DNA from: Lucinisca nassula
Taxonomy: Eukaryota; Mollusca; Bivalvia; Lucinida; Lucinidae
DNA: 64,000 bases
NCBI GenBank assembly: GCA_963580285.1
Contig: OY757015.1
Location: 144,706,082-144,770,081 of the forward strand
Direction of reading: 5' to 3'
The notes under the pieces are model-generated. The model was not told the origin of the DNA. It did not search any database and saw nothing but the letters and a program-made list of their open reading frames with translations. Made by a program: the position numbers and the translations under genes. Shown here piece by piece: positions 1 to 11,087 of the stretch. Numbering within the stretch: the first letter of the stretch is position 1; every line of letters begins with the position of its first letter.

Positions 1-189
1 TGATGGTGTCTTTCTTGTTCTTTCTCGTGTCGAACCGCGGAAAAGTGCAAAACAGGTGAAAGGTCAAGCTATTGGAAAACCACTCATTCGTCCTCTTACA
101 TACAGAATTTTAAAACAACCGTACCGATTGGTTGAAGGGTAATTATGGGTATTTTCCAATGCCAGTACGAAATACCGAAATACCGTAAC

Positions 190-1045
190 TACAAACAAGC
201 ACCGGAAAACCAACCTCTGTGACACTTCTTCTGACTGCCTTATCTTTCAAGATGACCTGGATAGCCTAGCACGTTGGGAGGCCGATTGGCAAATGAAGTT
301 CACTTTGGCCAAATGTCATTCGATGAGGGTGTCCAGGCACCCTCCAGACAAGCGGATTAAATTTGACTACTCACTACATCAGCACACATTGGAACATGTC
401 CAACCCGCAAAATATCTTGGCATCACCATCACTTATAATTTGGACTGGGTCATATCTCTGAGATTACATCCAAGGCAACTATGACATTAGGATTTCAATT
501 TGGCTTTTGCTCCTAGGCAGACAAAGAATGTTGCATACAAAACATTGGTTCGACCTCGACTCGAGTATGCATCATCCGTTTGGCACCCCATGTTAAAACT
601 CAGATTCAACAGGTTGAGACCGTTCAGTGGATGGCTGCCCGATGGACCTGCAGGCGATGGCGGAACACAAGTAGTGTTGGCGAAATGCTCCATGAGCTGG
701 AATGGCCATCGTTGGAGGCCCGTCGTGAGCAGTCCTCTTTAACCTTCTTTTATAAGATACACTACGATACAGTGTCTCTGTGTCTAAAGATAAATACTTG
801 ACCCCTGTGACTACTTCGACTCAAACAAAGGCATCAAAATTAAACAACAGTCAATATCGTTGGTACCAGTCCTATAGTGATGCCCTGAAGAATTCTTTCT
901 TCCCTAGAACTATTCCCCAGTGTAATAGTCTTCCCTCCGCTGTGGTAAATGCCAAAACTGCAGAGGAGTTCAAGCGCACATGGTGTAGATTGGGACCCAG
1001 AGGTATGCGTTTTAGTGCACCTCTGAAAGCAGATTGTAAATAGTT
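190..1045 (+). pseudogene. Non-LTR retrotransposon reverse transcriptase remnant (C-terminal part)
   Basis: Three frames must be combined to follow one protein. It has a D-L-x-x-L-x-x-W-E-x-x-W-x-M-x-F segment, then the K-Y-L-G-I-T motif that ends the thumb region of non-LTR reverse transcriptases. Next comes the conserved LVRPRLEYASSVWHP, and last NSFFPRTIPQCNSLPS, the usual C-terminal F-P-R-T-x-x-x-W-N-x-L-P block. Frameshifts near 480-500 and 580-780 make it a pseudogene. The 5' part of the element is missing. An AGAT microsatellite follows shortly after, a common 3' tail for such elements. Confidence 0.8.
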
Positions 1046-1100
1046 TTAAGAACTCATCCAGTGAGTTTTTTTTTTTTTGCTAAATTCTAAATTTAGCTAT

Positions 1101-1128
1101 ATAGATAGATAGATAGATAGATAGATAA
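1101..1128. repeat. (AGAT)n microsatellite
   Basis: About six tandem AGAT units lie some 55 bases downstream of the non-LTR coding remnant, possibly the element's own 3' tail. Confidence 0.8.
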
Positions 1129-1254
1129 CAGTGGTCTTTAACCCTTTTTGTACCAAATGGAATCTTCCTCCTTATATGTAGCAGGAGTCCATTTCAAAAT
1201 TTAGAGATGTTTGGTTGTGTTTTCTTCAAAATCTATTTGGAAACTGGCCATGTT

Positions 1255-1310
1255 TTTGCAAACAGTGTAGGCGGCGTCTGATCTGGGCCTGCACTGTTTG
1301 CCAAGTACCC
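1255..1310. repeat. Short inverted repeat with AAACAGTGTAG ends
   Basis: AAACAGTGTAGGC is matched by an inverted CCTGCACTGTTTG around a TCTGATCTGGG centre. The same CAGTGTAGA/TCTACACTG arrangement with a GATCAGAT centre recurs at 1683-1740, 10612-10672, 34780-34850 and 47910-47970, so it is a small dispersed hairpin family. Confidence 0.5.
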
Positions 1311-1340
1311 CTTTAGAGGTTTCCGGTACTAAATGGGTTA

Positions 1341-1617
1341 AGGCTATATATTCTTTACCCCCTTGAACCCCACTTTTATATAGTAAAACTGGGGTTTACA
1401 GGGGTAAACCTTATTTTTTTCTTATTTCTGCTCTAAAATATAGATTGTGGGTACTTGTTAGAACCGCCTCGATGAGGCGGTTCCGAGGCGGTTCTAACGA
1501 GTACCCACACTCTATATATTGAGCAGAAATAAGAAAAAGTCCCGTTTTTCATCTGCAAAAAGTGATTTTTCTGAGGTGAAGTTTGCAATGTATTTGTATA
1601 GGCGTGTTGTCGTAATG
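1341..1617. mobile_element. Palindromic MITE, A-type termini (left end decayed)
   Basis: The copy holds the ACTGGGGTTTACAGGGGT block, the TTTCTGCTC arm and the core hairpin with AACCGCCTC around 1446-1514. It ends with ATAGGCGTGTTGTCGTAATG. The core has a second GAGGCGGTTC, so the hairpin tip is partly duplicated in this copy. Confidence 0.85.
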
Positions 1618-1682
1618 ATTAAACTTGTAACTGAGCAATATCAACCCTTATCCTGCTGTTCATGACAACCCATACCTTTGTT

Positions 1683-1740
1683 AACAGTGTAGATCTAGAT
1701 CAGATGGTGAAGAAGCCATCTCATCAGTATCTACACTGCC
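1683..1740. repeat. Hairpin with CAGTGTAGA ends
   Basis: ACAGTGTAGATCTAGATCAGATGG is followed by an inverted ATCTACACTG. It is the same small family as at 1255-1310 and 10612-10672. Confidence 0.5.
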
Positions 1741-1974
1741 ATTACGTTTGTGAATTAGAGTATAAACATTGTATAATATATTCTAATTGGCTGGTAGTCA
1801 TAACTTCATTATGCAGCAGGATATGGTTCATGTAATTTGTCTTTTATTGCAAAAATTTTACATTAGTTATGGCACCCAGAGTACGACAAAAGCCTAAAAT
1901 TGTCAGGATTTATCTCATATGACTGTGGGGAGAAGTAAAGTTGATGATTATGATCTTGGGGCAATTTTGTACGT

Positions 1975-2085
1975 GCCTAATGATAAATCGGCAATTACCC
2001 GACGTTCCTTGCGTTATATTGTTACGTCGGCGTCGGCGTTGGCGACGTAACGCTCGGAACGTTGGTTGCTGGGTGAATAGTGTGT
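1975..2085. mobile_element. Short GC-rich palindromic element
   Basis: ATTACCCGACGTTCC at the left is mirrored by GGAACGTTGGTTGCTGGGT at the right, around a centre of GACGTCGGCG-type repeats. The style matches the CCAGCAGGC-ended element at 32426-32567 and the block at 60690-60860. No coding capacity. Confidence 0.5.
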
Positions 2086-2326
2086 GCTTTGAAGAAGAAG
2101 TCGCGGTTTATCGTTAAGGACACGAGAGACGGACTTTTTCGCTATTAAACTGATACATCGCAGTTTATAGTTAGTTTTTTTGGTGTTTTCCATTATCGGG
2201 AAAGGCTTTACACCAGACTGCGTTCAGATACATAAATGAAAACCCGACTTCCTTTACTCAAAACTCGGATAGCGGTTTCAAAAACTGGGAGCAAGAAGAA
2301 ACACTATTTTCTTCTGCTTAATTCAC

Positions 2327-2594
2327 ATCACGTGACCAAGTCCGTGAAATGAACACCCTCTTAATCCCACTTTATATAGAGAAAACTGGGGTTTACGGGG
2401 GTCAACAATATTTTTCTTATTTCTGCTCCAATACATAGGTTGTGGGTACTCGTTAGAACCGCCTCAATGGGGGGGTCTAACGAGTACCCACAATCAACGT
2501 TTGCAGTATAAATAAGGAAAATATCACAGATTTTCGTCAGAAAAGTAGCCATTTTGGAGATGTAAAAATTGCATTATATCGCACGGATGTAATG
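2327..2594. mobile_element. Palindromic MITE, B-type termini
   Basis: It opens CATCACGTGACCAAGTCCGTGAAATGAAC and carries the ACTGGGGTTTACGGGGGT block. The core hairpin is AGAACCGCCTC...GGGGGGGTCTAAC, in which one arm has lost part of the GAGGCGG stem. It ends CGCACGGATGTAATG. Confidence 0.85.
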
Positions 2595-2599
2595 AATAG

Positions 2600-3187
2600 C
2601 TTGGTATTGTCCATAAATTAAAAGATATATATCTTTCGAAATAAGTTGAAAGTCATATCCGAAGGAACAATTTTGTGGTAGAGCTGGCTTATAGTCGTCA
2701 TATCTGATTTCATAGACGTCCACTGTAACAGGCTTCTTTTATGCCTCCGTCTGTTCTTCGTATGTTTTGTTAGAGAAGCTCATATCTGAAAGAAAAAGTA
2801 AACATCTTGATCGAGGTACGTGTTTTCTTGTATGTTAACCCATTGATACATGGAATATGGAATGAGGGCAATGATCAGGATTCGAAACACCAGTATTAAA
2901 AAGTCACAAGTGGAAAACTAAAAGAACAATTACTTTCGCACAAAATGGCTAAACGGCTATCCAAAACAAAAATATATTTGAAGTACATAAATGCAAATAC
3001 AAACAATAACAATATTAAACCACAACAGAAGTAAACAGAAGTACTGCCTTGGAACGATAAGTTTTTTTTTTGTTTGTTTTTTATGTTGTTGGTGGTGTTT
3101 TTTTTTTTTTTTTTTCATTTTTTTCTAATACTCATTTTTGACTAAACATACATAGAACCCAGCTGCATTGTCCCACACTCTATATTT
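2600..3187. other. No gene recognised; decayed Penelope-like 3' tail inside
   Basis: The part from about 2855 to 3060 is a worn minus-strand copy of the Penelope-like 3' region: GGGCAATGATCAGGATTCGA, then CAAAATGGCTAAACGGCTATCC, then GCCTTGGAACGAT. It is followed by poly-T tracts. The rest (2600-2855) shows nothing I can name. Confidence 0.5.
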
Positions 3188-3380
3188 CATGACGTTAACA
3201 AGTCTGTGAAATGAACACCGCTCTAATCACTTTATACAGAGAAAAATGGTGTTTATCAGGGAATTCATTATTCTTTCTGCTCCAAGACATAGGTTGTGGG
3301 TACTTGTTAGAACTGCCTCAATTAGGCGAATCTAACAAGCACCCTCAACCTATGTTTTGAGTAAAAATAAGAAAAAAATG
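3188..3380. mobile_element. Palindromic MITE, B-type, right end lost
   Basis: The copy starts CATGACGTTAACAAGTCTGTGAAATG and has the hairpin GGTACTTGTTAGAACTGCC with right arm GCGAATCTAACAAGCACC. Both arms carry the same change (CTTG in place of CTCG). The right terminus is replaced by a SINE from 3381. Confidence 0.8.
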
Positions 3381-3642
3381 TATACTAATTTATTTTAGTT
3401 CGATTGCGATGAAAGCTTCAAGCTTATTGAATCGCTCTCGAACACTCATTCCGGATGTTTTCACGCGCACGAGAGAGGCAGTGGCTTGTACACCACTGCT
3501 ACCCATTTAGACCTGGGTGGAGTGGGGCAGTGTCATTACGTGTCTTGCCCAACGACACACCTCGATACCGGTGCCAGATTCGAACGCAATACCTCTCGAT
3601 CATAAGTCGAACGCGTTAACCACTGCGCTATCGAGGCTACCG
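3381..3642 (-). mobile_element. tRNA-headed SINE (family 3)
   Basis: Read on the minus strand it begins GCCTCGATAGCGCAGTGGTT (A box), then AACGCGTTCGACTTATGATCG and a B-box-like TTCGAA, then a body shared with 59900-60160 (CACCCAGGTCTAAATGGGT, GAACACTCATTCC region). It ends CATCGCAATCGAAC. This is a tRNA-derived retroposon, not a working tRNA gene. Confidence 0.8.
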
Positions 3643-3869
3643 TCTTTTAGATAAGAAATAATGCACCAAACATATATAGAACCTGCAGCATATGGCGTCT
3701 AAACGTGTCCCACAGTGTAAATCTGTATAGCAATTGTAGCATAGAATGTTACGAAAATATCTCAGATTTTCGTCTGGACATTTCTTTCAAAAACTTTGTT
3801 CCACATGACTGTGTTATCCTAATGGAATCTTGGTTTTCCCGAATTTCAAATACATTGTGATTTAACTCC

Positions 3870-4023
3870 CCTCTCCCCATAAAAAACGAAACTTTTCAGA
3901 TGAAAAAGGGTGATGTTTTTCTTATATCTGCTCAAAATACGGATTGTGGGTATATGGTAGAACCGCCGCATCAAGGCGGTTCTAACGAGTATTTACAATC
4001 TACATGTCAGAGCAGAAATAAGA
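3870..4023. mobile_element. Palindromic MITE fragment
   Basis: It has the inner arms CTTATATCTGCTCAAAATA and GCAGAAATAAGAAAC, with core hairpin GGTAGAACCGCCGCATCAAGGCGGTTCTAAC. The outer termini are missing and the next element starts immediately at about 4024. Confidence 0.75.
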
Positions 4024-4575
4024 AACAAGAGGCCCATGGGCCACTATCCTCATCAGAGTTCAATTGTGCTAAAGGGCCTGCGTTCTGGTGGCCATATTAA
4101 CTTTTTCGGGAAACTATTCAATGTTTCCCTGAAGACCCAAGAACTTTACCACTGAACTTACCAGTATCATATCTACTAGTGTTTGGTGTCAGCCCACTTC
4201 AGGGGTTGTCCCTTGCTTGGATCCTTTTCGGGTCGGTCAGCCGTTCAGTACAAAGGCCAGTAAATGACCTTAACCTTTGGAGTTCATTAACTTCCATGCA
4301 GCTGATAGCAAATATCAATTCTGATTCTACAAGCTACCAAAGGAACCAGAAATATCCACTGTTTTGCCTTTTTTATTTTAATACAAATATCTAAGTGACC
4401 AAATTTGATCTTTATGTAAAATAGGCAAGGTCTATTAAAGTCGATCTTCAATGGCTCGAACACCTATGGGACCTCGAAAATCTGTTCGAGACAGGGGTAG
4501 GTCGAGCCACTGAGGTTACTGTCAGGGGGCATAACGAGATACTTTTAGACATCTTTTCGGAGTTCTATAATGAAT

Positions 4576-4644
4576 ATGTATGCTGTGTGTACTCATTAGA
4601 ATCGCCTCATCACGGCGATTCTAATGAGTACACACAGCATACAT
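4576..4644. repeat. Perfect diverged hairpin related to the MITE core
   Basis: The left arm TGTGTACTCATTAGAATCGCC is exactly complementary to its right arm, yet differs from the family core (TACTCGTTAGAACCGCC) at several positions. Matching changes are present in both arms. Confidence 0.8.
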
Positions 4645-5243
4645 TTGCAAGATAAAAGACTAAAATCTCCTTATTTATCCCCACTATTTCTTATGTAGAG
4701 GATTTCGCTATGGGCTCAAGAATGGGTTCGACGCAGCCATGGTAAACGAGCAATCGGCGTTCGAGCCATCGAAGTTCTACTGTAAAGGTCACCATTGTAG
4801 GACCACAGTCTCCAATGTTGTATATCAAGTTTGATGGTTATCGGCCATTTGGTTCCTCAGAAGAAGATTTGGAAAGGTTTTTACCACATATGGACATTAC
4901 AGCCATCAAGATCATGTGACCAAGACCCCACGAACAAACTTTATTTCTCCCTACCCATGAAGGCTCCACGTGTAATTTGGTTTCACCTGGTCTGACAGTT
5001 CCTAAGGAGATGTTAGTTTTAAAATTTTGATGACGCAGGCGGCAGAGACGCAGTTGACCATTGGTGAATTAAAAACATATACAGCTTCGACTTTTTCTCT
5101 TACAAAAGTCTATGTGACCAAATTTGAACCTGGCATAAAATAAGTCAAGGTCATCCAGGGGGTCATCATTTGAACATATGATTGCCTAGAGCCCCCAATG
5201 CTGTATAGCAAGTGTTATGACAATGGACACACTGCTTCCAAGA

Positions 5244-5540
5244 GCCGACCTGGGTAGCTCAGTCGGATGCGCGTCTGACTGGTGATCAGGAGGACGTGGT
5301 TTCGATACCTGCCGGGTGGCAACATTCTCTGATCATGAATTTTTTTCTACTGTCATTCTCTCTCTTACGCTGGTTCAGATAGGACAGCTATCAGTTTCTG
5401 GCGAAAGAATATGCAATGTACTGGTTAACCGCTTACGTATAAGCCTGCCCAGGAAACGTGTGGATAGGTAAAATGACCGGTTCAAAAATGACCTAAAATA
5501 GTGTTGACTGGGCCATTAAACTCCCATACAAACAAACATA
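5244..5540 (+). mobile_element. tRNA-headed SINE (family 1)
   Basis: The head is GCCGACCTGGGTAGCTCAGTCGG, with an anticodon-like stem-loop CTGACTGGTGATCAGG and a B box before CCTGCCGGG. The body has TTTCTGGCGAAAGAATATGC and AACCGCTTACGTATAAGCCTG. It ends GGGCCATTAAACTCCCATACAAACAAACA. The loop would read as a threonine-type anticodon, but this is a retroposon. It is nested in the long element at 4024-7490. Confidence 0.85.
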
Positions 5541-6484
5541 ATCACAGCTTCCAAAGAATTTGTTTAAGGGTTTTTACCTTATATGGGCAGGGCATAGCAG
5601 CAATATCTGTCATGTAACCAAACTAATATTAATAATTTTTCATTTCTTTGTTCCTAATAGCTTGACATTTTCTGAAATTTCCTGAAATTTTGTTACATAC
5701 AGGCCACTCACGGTGGTTTCTGAGAAAATTCGGATTTAACTTTCATATTCTGAATGATCTTTGGCAATGGTCTAAGAAATGACCATGATCTTGAATACTC
5801 ATACAGTTTCATTTTCTGCATCTACCCGTTTCCACATCTCAGACAACGATAATGATTTATGAAAAATACTTAGTATTGAGCTCTTCCCATACAAAGGTCT
5901 ACGTGACCAAATTTGACCTTGACATCAAAAAGGTCAAGGTCATCTAGGGGTAATCATTTGAATAGCTATGGTTGGCTCGAGTCCACAAAGCTACATACCA
6001 AGTTTCACAACAATCGGCCCTCAAGATTTTCTGAAGGGGTTATACCTTATATGGGCATGGCAGTCATATTGATCATGTCAGTAATTGATATTATTCAATT
6101 TTCATTTTTTTGTTTTGTTTTGTTTTGTTTCTGGAAGCTTCCTTAAAAAATTTGGTTACATATGGCCCAGTGGCTTCTGACAAAAACAGTTTTGAATTTC
6201 ATATCTGAATGACCTTGGACCAAGGTCAAGCAAAGACCTTGACCTTCAATACTCATGCACTTTCATTTACTAATATTGCTAAATGCATGTACTCAACACA
6301 GCCTGTAATAATTTTCGAAAGTACTTAGTTTTGGCTTTTTCCCTATATATAAAAAGCATATGTGACCAAATTTGACCTTGGTGTAAAATATGTCAAGGTC
6401 ATCTGCGGGTCTTCATTTGAACAAACTATGGTGGGCTCCAGTCCTCAATGCAACATACCAAATTTCATGACCATTGCCCCACTT

Positions 6485-6785
6485 TTTGTTTATTTGAGTT
6501 GAGGTTTAACGTCCCCATCAACACTATTTAGGTCATTTTGGAGATGTTGCTTCCATTTTTGTGGGACTTTTACCCGACACTGAGATGAAATGACATCTCA
6601 GGCCCTACCACCAATAGAAACTGCTAGGGTTTAAGGAGCGGTCCGACCCAGATCACTTTTCCTGGGCAGGCTTAGACTTCAGCGGTTAACCCGTATTCAT
6701 TTTCTGTCAGTTTTAGCTCTGCGTGGAAGCACCGTGCAGCCCATTTATTTCTCCAATCCCCAATGGGCGGGAGCGCTGGTTCCGG
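6485..6785 (-). mobile_element. SINE (family 2)
   Basis: On the minus strand it opens with the CCCATTGGGGATTGGAGAAAT head and CAGAGCTAAAACTGAC, has CCTGCCCAGG-like and GAGATGTCATTTCATCTC segments, and ends TGTTGATGGGGACGTTAAACC then an A/C-rich tail. The same family lies at 20117, 29940, 36912, 43993, 44793 and 60187. Confidence 0.8.
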
Positions 6786-7686
6786 GGTAGAAGATTTTTG
6801 GAGGGTTTTTACCTGATATGGGCATGGTGGCCACCTTGGTCATGTGACCAAAATCAAATTAATCAGTGTTTATTTCCTTGATCCTAAAAGCTTTCATATA
6901 AAATTTGGTTATAAATGGCCCAGTGGTTTCTGTAGAAAACAAGTTTAGAGTTTCATATCTGAATGACCTTGGACCAAGGTCAAGGACTGACCTTGACCTT
7001 GAATACTCATGCAGTTTCATCCAATCATTTAGCTTACTGCATCCACCAATTTTCAGATCACAGGCTGCAATGGTTTCCAAAAATACTCAGTTTTTCCCAT
7101 ACATAAATCTATGTGAATACATTTGACCTTTGCGTAAAATAAGTCAGGGCCAAGCGAGGGCCATCGCTTGAACAAACTATGATGGACCTGAGTCCCAAAT
7201 GCTACATACCAAGTTTCATGACAATCTGTCCACTGGTTCTGGAGAAGGAGATTTTGAAGGGATTTTATCTTATATGGACATGGCAGCTGTGTTGACCTGA
7301 ACCCCGCGAACAAACTGTCGTTCCCCTATCCCATGGATGCTCCACATGAAATTTGACTTCAATCGGCCCAGGGGGTTGGGAGGAGAAGATGTTTGAAAAT
7401 GTTGAAGACGACGACGACAGACGACGGACAACAGACCACTGCTTATTCTGAAAGCTCCCCGGAGCCTTCGGCTCTGGTGAGCTAAAATAAGCTTAACCCC
7501 TGTAAATTCCAGTAGCGCGTTCTTGGGGGTCAGAATTATATAGGCGTTTTCTTGATGAGATTCTTGCATTCTATGATAACATTATTTCAATAAATGTGAA
7601 CTCAATGCTGTGCAGAAAGAAAACAGATTTGTGCGGGTTATATAGAATAGATTTGTGTGGGTTATAGTGAATAGAAACACACGTAC

Positions 7687-7757
7687 TCCCAACAGCAACG
7701 TTTTCTGCGTTCTCAGCTATGTTAGCTACGTCATCATTAGGCGTAGATTTCTGTCGC
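7687..7757 (-). CDS. Exon: start of cytoplasmic tail
   Basis: This 71 bp exon begins after the strong acceptor TGTGTTTTTCAG. Its first base completes the split AGG codon of the transmembrane exon, giving a basic stop-transfer run (RRQK) and then STPNDDVANIAENAE. The best donor is GGGA|GTACGT, phase 1. Without this splice the frame stays open to a stop at 7571-7573, so a short tail ending there is the alternative. No further tail exon could be identified between 1 and 7680. If the protein has kinase-type, phosphatase or ITAM/NPxY signalling parts, they lie beyond the left edge. Confidence 0.7.
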
Positions 7758-7810
7758 CTGAAAAACACAAGTTATTTCAGCCCTTTAAGTGAATGTGTTG
7801 TCAAGAAAAT

Positions 7811-8046
7811 AATGAGTCGAGGCACAGCATTTCCTGACATGTGCGCCCAGCGAAGACTCAGATCAACCTGCGCATCCGCGCAGTCTGAGTAAGGCCTTTG
7901 TTGTGCGCTCTAGGGATAACTATGGGCCCATTGCTTCTTTACACAGCAAGAGAAGTCTCTGGTCAGACAATATGGATGCACAAGCTGATTTGATTCTTCG
8001 CTGGGCGCACATGTTAATTGTAGGAAATGCTTTGCCCCGTCTCAGT
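7811..8046. mobile_element. MITE with GCACAGCATTTCCT termini
   Basis: AATGAGTCGAGGCACAGCATTTCCT at the left matches inverted AGGAAATGCTTTGCCCCGTCTCA at the right. Inside are GCGCCCAGCGAAGACTCAGA and GCGCATCCGCGCAGTCTGA, shared with 12309-12563 and 60919-61163. Confidence 0.75.
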
Positions 8047-9189
8047 AAAGTGTACGGAATGCACCATACTGTTCATATTTCATATTCTGAGACGAAAGGT
8101 AGCATCTACACTTTTCATTATTCATAATTAACGTAAGTTTTGAGTGTTCGTAGTAATCAATACATCGAGGCTGTTTTAAGGTACTGCTAGCAGCATACCG
8201 TTTTAGACATAATCGGGATCAAATTACTTAGAGTACTGGTGGGTCGATTGTCTCTGAGTGTAGGGTGAGAAAATAGTCCTGAATTGAGACTTAAACCTTG
8301 AATTCCAGTAGTGTAAGCAATCAGTGTAGACCTGATTGAACGCCGCGTAATGTGAAGTCCAGCTAGATAGCCACTGTTTGCCAGTGCCCAGTTCTGATTC
8401 TGATCCTTGTATACTGCGCTCTGACGTCACAGGGAGAATGAACAACGGTATCTTGATTTTGTACATTGTAAGCGACAGTCACGTGGACACTAATAGGCGG
8501 GAAGCTTCTGTAGTAAGTAACTTTGGTCGATTGATAAGCCAATGCCCAAGTACATCAGCCCAGTCCAGAATTAACCGCTTACCCAGCGCTCTGACGTCAG
8601 AGGAAGAAGACTAGCACTGTTACAAATAACCATTATCTTGGTTTTGTGCCTGGTCAGCGATTGTCAACTGGAAAAAGCAAGCGGTTAGAAACTCTGCTAT
8701 ATAATACAGACTACGGGTACTCGTTAAAACGCCTGGTTATAAGAAAAATTCACATTACATTTTTGTCTGAAAAAAAATAATACGTTCTTAGTGTAGCACT
8801 TGTAGGATTTACCGTTTTTCAGACTATTTACTTATTATTTATTAATTTATTTATTCATTTTCTTCCGCTAGCCCGCGAACTTTTCAGCTTCATCCTGCAT
8901 CCTTCCATTTACATTTATTTTCTAAATAGGACCAGCACAACAGTTTCATCTTTCTGATTTTACAATATTTCATTGATAATGCTGAAACGCATATGAAAAC
9001 AACCTTCGGAAAAGTTATTATTTTTGTCGTGTTAAATCATTTTGCACACTTAACATTAACTGCCTTTTCACTGTGTGTCCATAAGACACTGACAAGCAGT
9101 GAAGAACACTGCGACTGATCAGAGGCTTCACGATGCACTTAAATAAACCAGACATCCCTTAAATTGATATCGACCTGTATTAGATGGAA
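8047..9189. other. No gene recognised; local direct repeat and decayed MITE piece
   Basis: Two stretches share GCGCTCTGACGTCA followed by TATCTTGATTTTGT / TATCTTGGTTTTGT and GTAAGCGACAGTCACG / GTCAGCGATTGTCAAC (8410-8490 and 8587-8670), a worn direct repeat. A decayed MITE core (TACTCGTTAAAACGCC) is at about 8715. The rest is AT-rich with nothing I can name. Confidence 0.5.
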
Positions 9190-10265
9190 AACTAGAGCTG
9201 TCAGAGGATCTGACTATAGCCCCGCTATAGCGCTATCAGAGGAGTAAGACACATTGACTCTAAAAGCTTTTAACCTATCAGGGGAGCTTTCTTAGTTCCA
9301 GAGAAAACTTTAATATTTTTTTTTTCTTTGCTGGGGAGATAACCCCAAGAGTAATGTTGTTGGCCATTATTTACCTACATCCACCTAATGTTCATGTTTA
9401 TACAAAGTTTCAGCTTTCTAGCTTTCTTAGTACCTGAGAAAACTGTATCGAAAATATTTTTCATGGTTTGATGGTTAGAAAAGTGAAATGATTTTTTTAC
9501 TTGCAGAAAATATCCTATCAGGGGAGATAACTCCAAGAGTTATGGGCCTTTGGCCATTATTTTGGTAAGGGCCATACATCCACCCACTTTTCATGTTCAT
9601 ACAAAGTTTCAGTATTCTAGCTTTCTTAGTTCCTGAGAAAACTGTCACCAAACCTTTTCATTTATTAAAAAAAACTATACTATCAGGGGAGATAACTCCA
9701 AAAGTAATGGGCCCTCGGCCATTATTTTGGTTAGCTCCCTATATCCACCCATTGTCCACATTTATGCAAAGTTTGAGGTTTCTAGCTTCTTTAGTTCCTG
9801 AGAAAACTGTGACCAAACATTTTCATTTAAAAAAAAACCTATATTTTCATTTATTTAAAAAACCTATCAGGAGAGATAACTCCAACAGTTATGGGCCCTT
9901 GGCCATTATTTTGGTAAGCTCCCTATATCCACCCATTGTCCACATTTATGCAAAGTTTGAGCTTTCTAGCTTCTTTCGTTCCTGAGAAAACTGTGACCAA
10001 ACATTTTCATTTAAAAAAACCTATCAGGGGAGATAACTCCAAGAGTTATGGGCCCTTGGTCATAATTTCGGTAAGGTCCGTGGAGGCACCCATTGTCCAC
10101 GTGTATACAAAGTTTTAGTTTTCTAGCTCTCTTAGTTTCGGGGAAAACTGTGACGAAAAAATAACGGAATAACGGAATTACAGAATTACAGAATTACGGA
10201 ATTACAGAATTACGGAATGACAGGGCAAATCCAATATAGCCCCACTTTTCAAGCGGGGCTATAAC
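9190..10265. mobile_element. Element with four to five ~170 bp internal units
   Basis: It starts AACTAGAGCTGTCAGAGG and ends AAGCGGGGCTATAAC; TATAGCCCCGC near the start is inverted at the end, giving short terminal inverted repeats. Units begin at TATCAGGGGAGATAACTCC near 9515, 9681, 9865 and 10022 and contain GGCCATTATTTTGGT and TTCCTGAGAAAACTGTGACCAAA. A short CGGAATTACAGAATTA tandem precedes the end. Open frames across the units are artefacts of the repeat. Confidence 0.75.
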
Positions 10266-11087
10266 AAGACGAGGTCTGCCATTCAATTAACATTGAGCCG
10301 ACGAAATTCCTGCGGGTTGTATAAGCAGGCGGGGACTGAACTATCGTTAAGCAAGCCATTGTCGTCTGCTCTGTTGTCTGTTGCATACATTGACGGTCTT
10401 GTTGAAAACAATGTGGATAATCGGAGCAGTTTGATCTTGATTAACACTCTTAAGCAACATGGCTTGAAAAGTATGAAAGTCTATGAGGCAGACGACATAA
10501 AGAGACTACAGTTTTCTTGGCATCTTGAGGGTTAAACAAACAGCACTGTTAGATCGAGAGTCCATTCAAGCTGTATCGTTTAACTCTTAAGTACCAGTAT
10601 TTTAAGCAAACAGTGTAGACCCTGAGGAGACAATGCATTCCACAACGACTGGCATGAGTCTACACTGTTTGCCAAACCAGCACATGATTCAGCACCAGAT
10701 TCTATAGACAGCCCTCTTACGCAACACTCTGACCTAACATCGATGAGAATAGCGCGACTATTTTCTTGAAATCATTTCCTTGGTTTCCCAAAATCAATGA
10801 TAGTCACGTGGACTCCAGCACTGAAAGAGCTCATGCCCATAGTAGCTTTGGCTCGATTGAAAAAAACAATGGCCACTGCACAAGCCTTTGGCTTAATGTC
10901 AAACCCTGGATAATATGTATTTGTCTGTTATATTTACATGTCAGTGAAGCAATTAAAATAAAGTTTAAAGCAATCGACTCGAAAAATACAATGTTCTTCA
11001 CTTTTAGTGCTTTGCGTCACGTTGTCAATAATAAATACATGTACATTGTATGCCGAATCTGGGAAGACCACGCTTATATTATTATCT
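10266..11087. other. No gene recognised; one small CAGTGTAGAC hairpin
   Basis: A hairpin GCAAACAGTGTAGACC...GTCTACACTGTTTGC lies at 10610-10672. The open frame of 80 codons at 10293-10535 has no motif I know. The remainder shows no exon signals that fit the receptor gene. Confidence 0.45.

Larger units (their letters stand above)
4024..7490. mobile_element. Long element with internal ~450-750 bp tandem units
   Basis: It begins AAGAGGCCCATGGGCCACTA and ends near CTTCGGCTCTGGTGAGCTAAAA, a style common in bivalve genomes. Internal units repeat the phrase GTGACCAAATTTGACCTTG...AAATA-GTCAAGGTCATC (near 4395, 5110, 5900, 6360, 7110), followed by ATGGGCATGG and a CATGTGACCAA block. Units also carry pairs of TGACCTTGACCTTGAA. 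No coding frame survives. A MITE hairpin (4576-4644) and two SINEs (5244-5540, 6485-6785) are nested inside. Confidence 0.7.

Noticed and set aside
9593..10118. Protein with repeated LVPEKTVTK units
   Set aside because: The apparent protein repeat is only the translation of the ~170 bp DNA units, and other frames are equally open.
10293..10535. 80-codon frame with VAYIDGLVENNVDNRSS
   Set aside because: Looks moderately protein-like, but I know no family, and no splice or start evidence links it to a gene.
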